Shown here one piece after another: positions 26,059-35,703 of a stretch of 64,000 bases of DNA. The DNA is from Micromonospora andamanensis (lineage in GTDB: Bacteria > Actinomycetota > Actinomycetes > Mycobacteriales > Micromonosporaceae). The notes beneath the pieces are model-generated. The model was not told the DNA's origin, did no database searches, and worked only from the letters and a program-made list of their open reading frames with translations. Position numbers and translations under genes: made by a program. Location of the stretch: the NCBI RefSeq assembly GCF_016863495.1, contig NZ_BOOZ01000001.1, forward strand, positions 58,447 through 122,446, read 5' to 3'. Position 1 is the stretch's first letter. Every line of letters starts with the position of its first letter.

Positions 26059-26369
26059 GTACGACGCGCTCACCGCGTGGATCGACCTGTTCGTCGACTT
26101 CCTGACCCCAAGCACGGCCTGGCCGAGGCGATGCACTCCGCCGCCGCCGCCTTCGAGCCGCTGCACGCGTACTTCCTCGACCACCCGATGCTGACGGTCA
26201 CGCTGCTGCTGAACGCCGCCGTCGACGCCGGCCAGATCAACCCGATCGACCCGCCGAACCTGTTGCAGGGCGTCGGCAACCCTGCATCGGCGCCTCAGCC
26301 GGCTCCCGCTACAACCCCCGCCACCTGGCCGCCCTCCTGATCCGAGGGCTCCGAACCGCCCCAGCCTGA
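26050..26369 (+). pseudogene. TetR-family regulator C-terminal remnant
   Basis: Frame 1 reads PYDALTAWIDLFVDFL. A frameshift is needed for PKHGLAEAMHSAAAAFEPLH, DHPMLTVTLLLNAAVDAGQI and NLLQGVGN. A second shift recovers IGASAGSRYNPRHLAALLIR, ending at a stop at 26367-26369. Together these match a TetR ligand-binding domain, but the DNA-binding N-terminus is absent. The relic probably derives from a regulator paired with the neighbouring hydrolase. Confidence 0.75.
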
Positions 26370-26385
26370 CCGTGCGAGTTTGGTG

Positions 26386-29034
26386 TCAGCCAGCTGCTGC
26401 GAGGACGGCATTGTTCAAGGGAACCTCGCGGAGGAACTGGACGCGAGCATCGCCGTCCAGGCTGTCGGCCTTGCGGTTCACCTCCGCCACGGCACGGATC
26501 ACAGATTCTCGTGCCCCCTGCTCGTCGCCGAGCGCCTGCTGGATGCGGCTGTGCCGGTACAGCACTTCCTCCACGCAGACAGCCGGGACCTGCCAGCCGG
26601 CATCCCTGATGTGGTCAACGGCCAACTCACTGAAAGCCATCGCCTGCGGGAACGTGCCCTCCAAGAAGTGCCACTCGCCGAGCAGCGACAGGGCGGTTAT
26701 CTCACTGCGCCGCATGCCGGTACGTCGCGTCTCTGCCAAGGTGTCGTTGAGCACGCTCAACGCTTGGCCCATCATGGCGGGGTTGTTGTTGGCCAGCGCG
26801 AGGAGGCTCGCTGCGTAGAGGTTTGCCACGAGCGGGGCGAGGTTCGCCTGCCAGGTCGCCTCGGCCTCGATCCGGGCCTCTTGTAGAAGCGCAAGTCCGG
26901 CGGAGTCGTGCTGGTCCAGCACTACACGACTGCCGAGATACGCGAGGTTGACGGCGTGCCAGCCGTCCGGCTCGCTGCCGTCATGAAGCGTTGTCGCCTC
27001 GGTCAGCAGCCGCTTTGCCTCCACGTAGTTGCCGATCGCGGTCTCTACCTGCGCCAGGTAGTTGAGGCCTATCGGTAAGAGCCCGAGCGCGGGCTTGCGG
27101 CGGACGGTGGGCACCGAGGCCCGGAGCCGAGTGAGGGCCGGCCCGAGCCGTCCCGCGTCGAAGAGGCTGACCCCCAGTTGCAAAGCAGTCATGTGCCGGG
27201 CGCGCTGCAGCACGGGATCGTCAAGGCTGTCAGGCAGGTCACCAGCGGCCTCTTCGGTCCGGCGGAGAACGTCGAGGCCAGACTCGACGTTCACCTTCGG
27301 CAGTTGCCGCCCGTACTCACAGCCAGCCAGGAGGATGTTCCTCGAGTCGCCACTGGCTAGGGCGGTCTCCCAGGCGTCCCGCAGAGGGCCGATCGCGGCC
27401 GGGACACCACGGGTGTAGAGCAGGACCTTGCCCTGCAGGTATCGCACCCGGACTCCGAGTGCCTCGTCGTTGGCGGTGCGGGCGGCCTCCAACGCCTCGG
27501 CCGACAGGGCCTCCAGACGTACACTGCCGTCTGCCTCCGGCCGGGTACGCCAGCTCAACTCGCTTGCGGTCAACAGCAGCTCGATCAGCTGGGCGCGCAG
27601 CCGATCGGCGTCTGGCACCGGTGCTGCGCGCCTGACATCGTGTAAACCCTGCTCGGCGATCGCGATGACCTCGCGGGTGGAGGTACCGGTCCCAGCCAGG
27701 CGGCAGGCGGTATCGTGCGCTACCTTCGCTGCCGACAGCCAGTCGCGACCGAGTCGGTGATGCCGGATCAGGTCCAACGCGAGCTCCTGGTTCAAGTCGG
27801 CGAAGTCCCTCGAATGCTGATACAGGATGCGGCCAACCTTGCGGTGCCGTTCGCGGCGCTGCCGCTCGGTCTGGTCCCGGTAGAGGGTTTCCTGAAGCAG
27901 GTCGTGTTCGAAAGCGTAACGATCGGCGTCTAGCACGTCGTCCCAGTCGTCGGCGTCGACCGGGTACACCATGCCCGTTTCGGTCGCCAGCCGGTGTAGC
28001 CGATGTGCCACCACGTCGTGGTCCTGCCCCGCGATGTTCGCCACCACGCTGCTATGGAATGAGCGGCCCTGTATGGCTGCGATAGACATCAGACGTAGGT
28101 CTTCCGAGGACAGTCGCCGCAATCGCGCCTGGATCACCAGCCGAACACGTGTGAGAAGCGCATCGGTGTCATCCCCCGCCCGCAGGCCAACCGTTCCGGC
28201 GTTGTCAGCGGCTGGCAGTGCGGCAAGCGGCTGTCCCCTGTCTAGGTAATAGCGTAGTAGGAGGGGATGCCCGCCGGTCTGGTCACAGAGTCGCCGGGTC
28301 ACCTGGGCAGACGTCGTTCCGACGAGCAGGCGACCGAGTTGTTCGACCGCCGCAGGCGGTAGACCGCCGAGCCGAACCCGGCGGGCCCCCTGCGTCTGTA
28401 ACTCGTCGATCAATTGCTGGGCAGCGGGATTGTCGGGCGTTTCGTCGTGGCGCAGCGCCAACACGAACAGCACCGGCTGGTCCTGCACGGCGCGGGCGAG
28501 ATAGGACAGCGCCGCGCCGGAACTCCCGTCGATACGATGTACATCGTCGATGATTACAACAGCGGGGTGCTTCGCCCTCAGCAACGCAAGCGTTGCCTCC
28601 GCCATCGAGCGGGCAGCCGTACGGTGATCCACCAGCGGTGCGCCGGGTACTGGTCCCGACAGGGATTCAGCGACCATCTTCAGCGCCTCTCCGACACCAG
28701 GCACCATAGTCAGCAGTTCGGGCCACCGCGTCTTCATCCCCTCACCGGAGCGGCGCAGCAGGCGGCGGTGGCGCGGAGCGCTCTGTTCAATGAGCCATGC
28801 CAAGTCGACCAAGGGTCCATAGGCAGTCAACTGTCCTACCTGCGCGTGGCAGCGCACTGACAGAAACGTCGGTGCACCTCCCGACTCGGCGAGTTTCGCG
28901 AGCATTGCGCTTTTGCCGATGCCCGCCGAACCGTCGATGATCAGGAAACCTCCGCGACCTGAGCAGGCCGATTGCACCTGGGCCATCGCGACCTCGAACT
29001 CGCGCTCGCGGTCGACAAAGGTGTCCACCGGCAT
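26386..29034 (-). CDS. STAND/AAA ATPase with TPR-like repeats
   Basis: 882 residues from ATG at 29034. An AAA/ORC-type ATPase head: FVDREREFEVAMAQVQ at the start, Walker A DGSAGIGKSAML (about 34-45) and Walker B AVVIIDDVHRIDGSS. The middle has winged-helix-like elements, and the last 400 residues are helical TPR-like repeats. It resembles the LuxR-type large ATP-binding regulators (LAL/MalT plan), but the C-terminal LuxR helix-turn-helix is absent. It may therefore signal through protein contacts. STAND ATPases switch on when a ligand binds the repeats. A 270-base divergent gap faces the acylase gene. Confidence 0.78.
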   Translation of the reverse strand: MPVDTFVDREREFEVAMAQVQSACSGRGGFLIIDGSAGIGKSAMLAKLAESGGAPTFLSVRCHAQVGQLTAYGPLVDLAWLIEQSAPRHRRLLRRSGEGMKTRWPELLTMVPGVGEALKMVAESLSGPVPGAPLVDHRTAARSMAEATLALLRAKHPAVVIIDDVHRIDGSSGAALSYLARAVQDQPVLFVLALRHDETPDNPAAQQLIDELQTQGARRVRLGGLPPAAVEQLGRLLVGTTSAQVTRRLCDQTGGHPLLLRYYLDRGQPLAALPAADNAGTVGLRAGDDTDALLTRVRLVIQARLRRLSSEDLRLMSIAAIQGRSFHSSVVANIAGQDHDVVAHRLHRLATETGMVYPVDADDWDDVLDADRYAFEHDLLQETLYRDQTERQRRERHRKVGRILYQHSRDFADLNQELALDLIRHHRLGRDWLSAAKVAHDTACRLAGTGTSTREVIAIAEQGLHDVRRAAPVPDADRLRAQLIELLLTASELSWRTRPEADGSVRLEALSAEALEAARTANDEALGVRVRYLQGKVLLYTRGVPAAIGPLRDAWETALASGDSRNILLAGCEYGRQLPKVNVESGLDVLRRTEEAAGDLPDSLDDPVLQRARHMTALQLGVSLFDAGRLGPALTRLRASVPTVRRKPALGLLPIGLNYLAQVETAIGNYVEAKRLLTEATTLHDGSEPDGWHAVNLAYLGSRVVLDQHDSAGLALLQEARIEAEATWQANLAPLVANLYAASLLALANNNPAMMGQALSVLNDTLAETRRTGMRRSEITALSLLGEWHFLEGTFPQAMAFSELAVDHIRDAGWQVPAVCVEEVLYRHSRIQQALGDEQGARESVIRAVAEVNRKADSLDGDARVQFLREVPLNNAVLAAAG

Positions 29035-29303
29035 CGGGCCCCCTATGCATCAGTGCCGCCGTCCTCAATCTTGTCAGCACCGGTGCAACCCTGGGTCGCC
29101 TCCGGGCGGCTTGCAATCAACGCACCACCGTCAACTGGCGTTCTCCGTCGGGACGGTCGAGTGTGGCGAGGTGGGGCGGGCGTTCTGCGGGTTGCCCCGG
29201 ATGAGGGTGGTGGTGATCCCGGATTGCCGGATCGGTCGATGTGATTAGCCTCGATCGGGCAACGAGTTGATCGGGCACAGTCGACATACGGGGAGGACGT
29301 CCC

Positions 29304-29324
29304 ATGAAGAGAGCTGTCCGATGA
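29304..29324 (+). other. Possible 6-codon micro-ORF coupled to the acylase gene
   Basis: GGGGAGGA, then ATG AAG AGA GCT GTC CGA TGA (MKRAVR stop), with the TGA overlapping the acylase ATG as ATGA. The best ribosome site in the region belongs to this micro-ORF rather than to the acylase. It may couple translation. Coincidence cannot be excluded. Confidence 0.4.
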
Positions 29325-31657
29325 GGGGGCGACGGATCGTCGCCGCGGCCACCGCCACCGGCCTGGTCGCCGCCGGCCTCGCCGTGACCGGCGGGACCGC
29401 TGTCGCGCACGGCGGCGGCTACTCGGCCCTGATCCAGCGGGCCTCGTACGGAGTACCGCACATCACCGCGCGCGACTTCGCCAGCCTCGGCTACGGCGTC
29501 GGGTACGCCCAGGCGGAGGACAACATCTGCCTGATCGCCGAGAGTGTGGTGACGGTGAGCGCGCAGCGGTCCCGGTTCTTCGGCGCGGCCACCGACAACG
29601 TCGCCAGCGACCTTTTCCACCAGAAGGCGATCGACGACCGGGCCGCCGAGCGCTGGCTCGTCGGCCGGCGCGACGGCCTCCGCGCACCCTCGAACGAGGT
29701 ACGCGACCAGATGCGCGGCTTCGCCGCCGGCTACAACGCCTACCTGCGGGGCGCGCAGAAGAAGATCAACGACCCGGCCTGCGCCGGGCAGGAGTGGGTG
29801 CGTCCGATCACCGAGCTGGATCTGTGGCGGGCCAACTGGGCCCGAATGGTCCGGGCCAGCTCCGGCGCACTCGCCGACGGCATCGTCGTCGCCGCGCCAC
29901 CGGGTGCGGACAGCGCGCCGGTGCGGGCCCCGCAGGCGGAAGCCGTGGTCGCCGCCCGCGACGGGGCGCCGGCGGGGGTGGGCAGCAACGCGTACGGTCT
30001 GGGACGCGGCGCCACCACCAGCGGTGCCGGCATGCTGCTGGCGAACCCGCACTTCCCGTGGGACGGCGACGAGCGTTTCTACCGGATGCGACTGAAGGTG
30101 CCCGGCCGGTACGACGTGGAGGGCGCGGCCCTGATCGGTGACCCGCTCATCGAGATCGGACACAACGGCAAGGTCGCCTGGTCGCACACCGTCTCCACCG
30201 CCCGCCGCTTCGTCTGGCATCAACTCGCTCTGGTGCCGGGCGACCCGACGAGCTACCGCTACGACGGCCGGACCCGGAAGATGACGGCCCGCACGGTCAC
30301 CGTCCAGACTCCCGCCGGACCGGTCAGCCGTACCCTCTACGACACCCACTTCGGCCCCGTCGTCGTGGTGCCGGGCCGCTTCGACTGGACCACCGACACG
30401 GCGTACGCGATCACCGACGTCAACGCCACGAACAACCGCGCCCTTGACGGCTGGCTCGCCATGGGCCGGGCGAGGTCGGTGGGTGAGCTGCGGTCGGTGC
30501 TGGACCGGCGGCAGTTCCTGCCCTGGGTCAACGTCATCGCCGCCGACCGGTACGGGCGGGCCCTCTACGCGGACCACTCCGTCGTGCCCCGGGTCACCGA
30601 CTCCCTCGCGGCCGCGTGCATCCCAGCTTCCTTCCAGAGTTTGTACGCCACGAGCGGCCAGGCCGTCCTCGACGGCTCCCGGTCGTCGTGTGAGCTGGGT
30701 CGGGACCGGGACGCGGCGGTGCCCGGCATCCTCGGGCCGGCGAACCTGCCCACGCTTGTCCGCGACGACTACGTGACAAACTCCAACGACAGCTACTGGC
30801 TGGCCAACCCCGCGCGCCCGCTCGTCGGGTACCCGCGCATCATCGGTGACGAGCGGACCGTCCGCAGCCTGTGGACCCGGCTCGGCGTGCACCAGGTGCG
30901 GCAGCGCCTCGCCGGCACCGACGGGCTGCCCGGCCGGGGCTTCACCGCCGGCCGGCTGTGGGACGTGACGCTCGGCAACCGGGCGTACGGCGGTGAACTG
31001 GTCCGCGACGACCTGGTCCGGCTCTGCGAAGCCCAGCCGACGGCCACCGCCTCGGACGGCACCACTGTCGACCTGACGGTCGCCTGTGCCGCGCTCCGTC
31101 GCTGGGACCTCCGGGTCGACCTGGGCAGCCGGGGCTCGCACGTGTTCACCGAGTTCGCCCGCGCCGGTGGCCTGCGTTTCGCCGACCCGTTCGACCCGGC
31201 CGCCCCGCTGACCACGCCGAACCGGCTCGCCGTCGACGACCCGAGGGTGCGCACGGCACTCGCCGACGCCGTGAAACTGCTCGGCGCCATCCCACTGGAC
31301 GCCCGCCTCGGCGACATCCAGACCGAACCGCGCGGCGCGGAACGCATCCCCATCCACGGCGGCTGGCCGGAGGCTGGTGTCTTCAACATGATCATCAACC
31401 AGGTGCAGCCAGGCGTCGGCTACCCGAAGGTGCGGCACGGCACCTCGTACCTGATGGCCGTCGAGCTGGGTCGAGGCGGCCCGTCGGGCCGGCAGCTGCT
31501 CACCTACTCGCAGTCGGCGAACCCGAACTCGCAGTGGTACGCCGACCAGACCCGGCTGTACTCGGCCAAGGGTTGGGACACCATCAAGTTCACCCAGAAG
31601 CAGCTACGGGCCGACCCGAACCTGGTCACGTACCGGGTGGGGGAGCGCCACCGCTGA
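29321..31657 (+). CDS. Penicillin-acylase-family secreted amidase (aculeacin-acylase-like)
   Basis: 778 residues from the ATG at 29321. A signal peptide (MRGRRIVAAATATGLVAAGL) gives export. The alpha subunit begins ALIQRASYGVPHITARDF. Autocatalytic cleavage should occur before Ser222 (GVG|SNAYGLG), exposing the N-terminal nucleophile Ser of the beta subunit. Later NTN motifs include LANPHFPW, IGHNGKVAWSHT and YVTNSNDSYWLANP. The closest known plan is the aculeacin A and acyl-homoserine-lactone acylases of Actinoplanes, which remove long acyl chains. Predicted substrates are lipopeptides or quorum signals. All expected landmarks are intact and the length is normal. Confidence 0.88.
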   Translation: MRGRRIVAAATATGLVAAGLAVTGGTAVAHGGGYSALIQRASYGVPHITARDFASLGYGVGYAQAEDNICLIAESVVTVSAQRSRFFGAATDNVASDLFHQKAIDDRAAERWLVGRRDGLRAPSNEVRDQMRGFAAGYNAYLRGAQKKINDPACAGQEWVRPITELDLWRANWARMVRASSGALADGIVVAAPPGADSAPVRAPQAEAVVAARDGAPAGVGSNAYGLGRGATTSGAGMLLANPHFPWDGDERFYRMRLKVPGRYDVEGAALIGDPLIEIGHNGKVAWSHTVSTARRFVWHQLALVPGDPTSYRYDGRTRKMTARTVTVQTPAGPVSRTLYDTHFGPVVVVPGRFDWTTDTAYAITDVNATNNRALDGWLAMGRARSVGELRSVLDRRQFLPWVNVIAADRYGRALYADHSVVPRVTDSLAAACIPASFQSLYATSGQAVLDGSRSSCELGRDRDAAVPGILGPANLPTLVRDDYVTNSNDSYWLANPARPLVGYPRIIGDERTVRSLWTRLGVHQVRQRLAGTDGLPGRGFTAGRLWDVTLGNRAYGGELVRDDLVRLCEAQPTATASDGTTVDLTVACAALRRWDLRVDLGSRGSHVFTEFARAGGLRFADPFDPAAPLTTPNRLAVDDPRVRTALADAVKLLGAIPLDARLGDIQTEPRGAERIPIHGGWPEAGVFNMIINQVQPGVGYPKVRHGTSYLMAVELGRGGPSGRQLLTYSQSANPNSQWYADQTRLYSAKGWDTIKFTQKQLRADPNLVTYRVGERHR

Positions 31658-31679
31658 CTGGGCTGTGGGGGTCGCGCGT

Positions 31680-31727
31680 TGCGGCATTCTGGGCTTTCTG
31701 ATGCGCGCGAGGCCGCGAGATGCCGCA
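31680..31727. terminator. Palindromic element downstream of acylase gene
   Basis: TGCGGCAT (31680-31687) and its inverted copy ATGCCGCA (31720-31727) sit between the convergent acylase and GYD-protein genes. The core TGCGGCAT is shared with the repeats at 34095 and 34212, so this may be both a two-way terminator and a member of a repeat family. Confidence 0.5.
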
Positions 31728-31813
31728 TGTCGTGTTGGCACCCGTCGGGCATTCGGTGGTGTGGCCTGGGTGGGTCGGGCTGGGCGGCGAGTTTCCGTCC
31801 GGCTCGACAGGCG

Positions 31814-32134
31814 TCACGGAGCTGGCGGCTGGTAGGTGACCGGCAGCCGGACGGCGGCGTCGATCTCCTCGGTGGTCAGCAGCGGCACGATCCGGGCGTC
31901 GACGCCGCCAGATGCCCGCACGGTGATGCCGAGTGCGGCGGCGGTGAGGTTGTCCGGCACCTCGCAGAGCACGTACAGGTCGACTTCGCCGAACGCGTAG
32001 TACACGGCCTCCACCTGCCCGCCGGCGTTCTCGATCAAAGCCCTGACCACCTCGGCCCGCGCGGTCCCGCCGTCCTTGGCCAGCCCGGCCATGCCCGGAA
32101 TCGTGTAGGTCGCTGTGACCAGGTACTTCGCCAC
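31814..32134 (-). CDS. GYD-domain protein
   Basis: 106 residues from a GTG at 32134, with GGAAGGTGG upstream. VAKYLVTATYTIPGMAGLAKDG, AEVVRALIENAGGQVEAVYY and GEVDLYVLCEVPDN match the GYD domain, a small ferredoxin-like fold found in actinomycetes and proteobacteria. No enzymatic role is established. It may bind a small molecule or form a dimer. It is expressed leftward, divergent from the DHA2 exporter gene across about 260 bases. An upstream in-frame extension is only low-complexity Gly/Pro/Arg sequence, so the short form is chosen. Confidence 0.82.
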   Translation of the reverse strand: MAKYLVTATYTIPGMAGLAKDGGTARAEVVRALIENAGGQVEAVYYAFGEVDLYVLCEVPDNLTAAALGITVRASGGVDARIVPLLTTEEIDAAVRLPVTYQPPAP

Positions 32135-32392
32135 GCTGGCACCACCTTCCCACCTCCGCCCGGCCCCGCCGGGCGTGCCGCGCCTACCCGTTTCCGGCCC
32201 GGCCACGCCTCACGCCACAGAGTCACCGTGGCCGTGCTCACAGAAAGCTCTGCTGGTCGCTAAACGGGCGGCGAAGTGTCGTTGGCGGGAGCTACTGTGC
32301 CGTGCGGGCTTCACCACCGCCGTCGCGCCGGCCCTGGTGCCACGTCGGCCACCACCGCTCGTCCTTCGGACATTCCGACAACAGGAGACCTC

Positions 32393-34003
32393 GTGACACA
32401 GCAATCCGTCGCGGCACCGCAGCCTGTCCCGACCTCGGACAAGCTCGACGCCGCGGTGCTCAAGGTGGCCGGCGTCGTCGTGCTCGGTGCGCTCATGTCG
32501 ATTCTCGACGTGACGGTGGTGAGCGTCGCGCTGCCGACGTTCCAGAGCGAGTTCGACGCCTCGTACGCCCGCGTCGCCTGGACGATGACCGGCTACACGC
32601 TCGCCCTGGCCACTGTCATCCCGCTCAGCGGGTGGGCCGCCGACCGGTTCGGCACCAAACGCCTCTACATGATGGCCCTGGCGCTGTTCACCATCGGCTC
32701 CGGCCTGTGCGCCACCGCCGACACGATCGGCGAGTTGATCACCTACCGGGTGTTGCAGGGTCTCGGCGGCGGCATGCTCATGCCGATCGGCATGGCGATC
32801 ATGACCCGGGCGGCCGGGCCGAACCGGATCGGCCGGCTGATGGCGGTGCTCGGCATCCCGATGCTGCTCGGCCCGATCGGCGGCCCGATCCTGGGCGGCT
32901 GGCTGATCGACGTGGCGAGCTGGCACTGGATCTTCCTGATCAACCTGCCGATCGGCGTCGTCGCGCTGGTCTACGCCCAGCTGGCCCTGCCGAAGGACAG
33001 CCCGCAGCCCTCCGAGTCGTTCGACTTCCTCGGCATGCTGATGCTCTCGCCCGGTCTCGCCCTGTTCCTGTACGGCGTCTCGACACTGCCCGAGGCCGGC
33101 ACCTTCGCCGACGCCGAGGTGTGGGGGCCGATGCTGATCGGTGCCGTACTCGTGGTGGCGTTCGTCCTCTACTCGTTCAAGCCCCAGCATCCGCTGCTCG
33201 ACCTGCGGCTGTTCCGCAACCGCAGGCTGACCATCGCGGCGCTGACCATGTTCGTCTTCATCATCGCCTTCATGGGTGCCGGGCTGCTGTTCCCGAGCTA
33301 CTTCCTCCAGGTGCGCGGTGAGTCGACGCTGCACGCCGGCCTGCTGATGGCCCCGCAGGGCATCGGCGCCATGGTCACCATGCCGATCGCCGGCATGCTC
33401 GCCGACAAGGTGCCGGTGGGCCGGACGGTACCGTTCGCGCTGGTGCTCATCCTCGCCGGGTTCTTCACCTTCACCCAGCTCGACGCCGACACCTCGTACG
33501 TGCTGCTCTGCGGCTCGCTGTTCGTGATGGGTCTGGGCATGGGCGGCACGATGATGCCGATCATGACCTCGGCGCTGAAGACGCTCACCGGGCACGAGGT
33601 GGCCCGAGGCTCCACGCTCGTCAACATCCTCCAGCAGATCGGTGGTTCCGTAGGTGCCGCGGTGATGTCGGTGATCCTCACCAACGAGCTGAACGGCTCC
33701 CGGCCGATCCCCGGCCTGACCGACGAGAACGGCAACCCGGTCACCGAGGCCGGCCTGGCGATCGCCGCCCAGCAGCGGCCGGAGTTGGCGCAGCAGCTTC
33801 CCGACCCGTCGATCATCGAGCGCGGGTTGGACTTCGCCGCCAACTCCTTCGCCACCACCTTCTGGGTGGCGTTCGCCCTGGTGGCGGCGACGTTCATCCC
33901 GGCCGCGTTCCTGCCCAGGCGACGGGAACGGTCCCACCTGCTCGACGACCAGCCCGGAGACCAGCCGGGCGACCAGCCGAGGACCCCGGTCATCGTCCAC
34001 TGA
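32393..34003 (+). CDS. DHA2-family MFS drug exporter
   Basis: 536 residues from a GTG at 32393 (ACAGGAG upstream). Fourteen membrane helices are apparent. Signature motifs: LDVTVVSVALPTF in helix 1, GWAADRFGTKRLYM (MFS motif A), RVLQGLGGGMLMPIG and LGPIGGPILGGWLID (motif C). These place it in the EmrB/QacA-type DHA2 family of proton-driven multidrug exporters. No paired TetR regulator lies nearby. The C-terminal tail DQPGDQPGDQPR is a short direct repeat. It likely exports toxic or self-made compounds. Substrate unknown. Confidence 0.9.
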   Translation: MTQQSVAAPQPVPTSDKLDAAVLKVAGVVVLGALMSILDVTVVSVALPTFQSEFDASYARVAWTMTGYTLALATVIPLSGWAADRFGTKRLYMMALALFTIGSGLCATADTIGELITYRVLQGLGGGMLMPIGMAIMTRAAGPNRIGRLMAVLGIPMLLGPIGGPILGGWLIDVASWHWIFLINLPIGVVALVYAQLALPKDSPQPSESFDFLGMLMLSPGLALFLYGVSTLPEAGTFADAEVWGPMLIGAVLVVAFVLYSFKPQHPLLDLRLFRNRRLTIAALTMFVFIIAFMGAGLLFPSYFLQVRGESTLHAGLLMAPQGIGAMVTMPIAGMLADKVPVGRTVPFALVLILAGFFTFTQLDADTSYVLLCGSLFVMGLGMGGTMMPIMTSALKTLTGHEVARGSTLVNILQQIGGSVGAAVMSVILTNELNGSRPIPGLTDENGNPVTEAGLAIAAQQRPELAQQLPDPSIIERGLDFAANSFATTFWVAFALVAATFIPAAFLPRRRERSHLLDDQPGDQPGDQPRTPVIVH

Positions 34004-34094
34004 CCCTCCGCCGCGTCTCGGCGTCGCCGGCCCGCTCGGGTCTGCTCCCTCTCGGCGTCGGCGCGCTACCTCTCGGCGTTGCCTGCCCGCAGAA

Positions 34095-34259
34095 TGCGGC
34101 ATGTCGGGTGGCAGCTGCTGTTGGGCGGCGTGTCGCGTCGGGCCTGGCGTTGGGGGCGGGCCTGTGTGAGGGGACCCGGGCCGAGGGGGACGGGCTCTCC
34201 GCGTCGCGGATTGCGGCATGTCGGGGCTTCCCGGGAGCCGGAAGACCCGACATGCCGCA
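34095..34259. repeat. TGCGGCATGTCGGG palindromic repeat region
   Basis: The 338-base gap 34004-34341 has no gene. TGCGGCATGTCGGG occurs at 34095-34108 and 34212-34225, and its perfect inverse CCCGACATGCCGCA at 34246-34259. The last two form a 14-bp hairpin with a 20-base loop. Before them, TCTCGGCGT recurs three times (34016-34080). This looks like repetitive extragenic palindromic DNA or a composite terminator after the exporter gene. Confidence 0.7.
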
Positions 34260-34341
34260 TCCGGTGCCTGGCGGGCGCGCGACGAGGCAGCTCGCGTGCG
34301 GGCGGGCGCGCGACGGGGTAGCTGGCGGTAGGGTGCGGCCG

Positions 34342-35703
34342 GTGGGGCAGATGGGGTTGACGCCGGAGCTGGCGGTGCTGCCGGAGCTGGCCGTACCGCC
34401 GGCGGTCGAGGCCGAGCGCGTGATCACCGCAGTGCTGGCCGACCTGCGTTCGGGCGAGCACCGGGGCGTGGTGGTCGACTCGCCGCCGGGGGCCGGAAAG
34501 TCGACCCTTGTGGTGCGGGCCGCCATCGAGCTGGCGGATACCGGCGAGCCGCTGATGATCATTGCCCAGACGAACGAGCAGGTCGATGACCTGATCGACA
34601 GGCTCGCGACGAAGGCTCCGCAGCTACACCTCGGTCGGCTCTCCGCAGGCGACTACCGGGCGTCGCACCGGGTTCGGGCGCATCCGCAGGTCCGGGTGGC
34701 CGCGAAGGTGAGCGATCTGGCCGCCTCGGCAGTGGTCATCGGTACGGCCGCCAAGTGGGCCACGGTCACCGAGGGGTGCTGGCCGTGGGCGATCGTGGAC
34801 GAGGCGTACCAGATGCGCTCGGACGCCCTGTTGCGCGTGGCCGGCAGGTTCGAGCGGGCCCTGTGCGTGGGTGATCCGGGGCAGCTCGATCCATTTTCCA
34901 CTGTGGACACCGGTCGGTGGGCGGGGTTGACCTGGGACCCGATGCAGTCGGCGGTGGCGGTGCTGCTGCGGCACAATCCGCAGCTGCCGGTACACCGGTT
35001 GCCGGTCTCCTGGCGGTTGCCGGCCTCGGCGGCCCCGGTCGTGTCCCGCGCGTTCTACCCGTTCACCGGTTTCCGCGCCGGTACCGGTCCGGCCGACCGG
35101 GCGCTGCACCTCACCGGGGCCGGGTCGGGTGACGCCGTCGACCGGGCTGTGGAGTCGGCCGTCGCCACCGGCTGGGCGCTGTACGAGTTGCCGGCCCGGC
35201 ACACCGTCCGTACCGACGGGGAAGCCGCCGCGGCGTGTGCCGCGCTCGCGCTGCGGGTGCTGCGGCGCGGGGTGGTCGCGGTCTGCGAGCAGGTGCCCGG
35301 TGGCGCGCCGGTCACCGCGGACCGGATCGCCGTCGGCGCCGCCCACCGTGACCAGGTCGCGGTCATCCGCGCGCACCTCGGCGAGGCCGGTGCGGACGTC
35401 ACAGTCGACACCGCCAACCGCCTCCAGGGCCGGGAGTACGACGTGACGATCGTGCTGCACCCGCTCTCCGGCCGGCGGGACGCCACCGCCTTCCACCTGG
35501 AATCGGGGCGGCTCTGCGTGCTCACCTCCCGGCACCGGCAGGCCTGCCTGGTGGTGGCCCGCGCCGGCATCGGCGAACTGCTGGACGCCCACCCCTCGAC
35601 CGAGGCGCCCCAACTGGACGTGCCGGTCAGGTTCCCCGACGGCTGGGAGGCGAACCAGGCCATCCTGGCCCATCTCACCACTGTGGCCCAGCCGTTGCGT
35701 TGA
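34342..35703 (+). CDS. Superfamily-1 helicase-like ATPase
   Basis: 453 residues from the GTG at 34342 (alternative ATG at 34351). TAGGGT ends 7 bases before the GTG, the leaderless pattern. Motifs: VVDSPPGAGKSTLVV (Walker A), AIVDEAYQM (motif II as DEAY), VGDPGQLDPF (motif III) and a C-terminal LTSRHRQACLVVARAG (motif VI). The set fits an SF1 helicase/AAA_30-type NTPase without accessory nuclease domain, shorter than UvrD or RecD. It might unwind DNA/RNA or act as a molecular switch. No obvious partner gene. Confidence 0.8.
   Translation: MGQMGLTPELAVLPELAVPPAVEAERVITAVLADLRSGEHRGVVVDSPPGAGKSTLVVRAAIELADTGEPLMIIAQTNEQVDDLIDRLATKAPQLHLGRLSAGDYRASHRVRAHPQVRVAAKVSDLAASAVVIGTAAKWATVTEGCWPWAIVDEAYQMRSDALLRVAGRFERALCVGDPGQLDPFSTVDTGRWAGLTWDPMQSAVAVLLRHNPQLPVHRLPVSWRLPASAAPVVSRAFYPFTGFRAGTGPADRALHLTGAGSGDAVDRAVESAVATGWALYELPARHTVRTDGEAAAACAALALRVLRRGVVAVCEQVPGGAPVTADRIAVGAAHRDQVAVIRAHLGEAGADVTVDTANRLQGREYDVTIVLHPLSGRRDATAFHLESGRLCVLTSRHRQACLVVARAGIGELLDAHPSTEAPQLDVPVRFPDGWEANQAILAHLTTVAQPLR

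Noticed and set aside
29117..31438. Long minus-strand frame opposite the acylase gene
   Set aside because: Low-complexity product with no motifs and the acylase has all its active-site landmarks in the other strand.
32210..34219. 669-codon minus-strand frame opposite the exporter gene
   Set aside because: His/Arg/Asp-rich nonsense product; the opposite strand encodes a canonical MFS protein.
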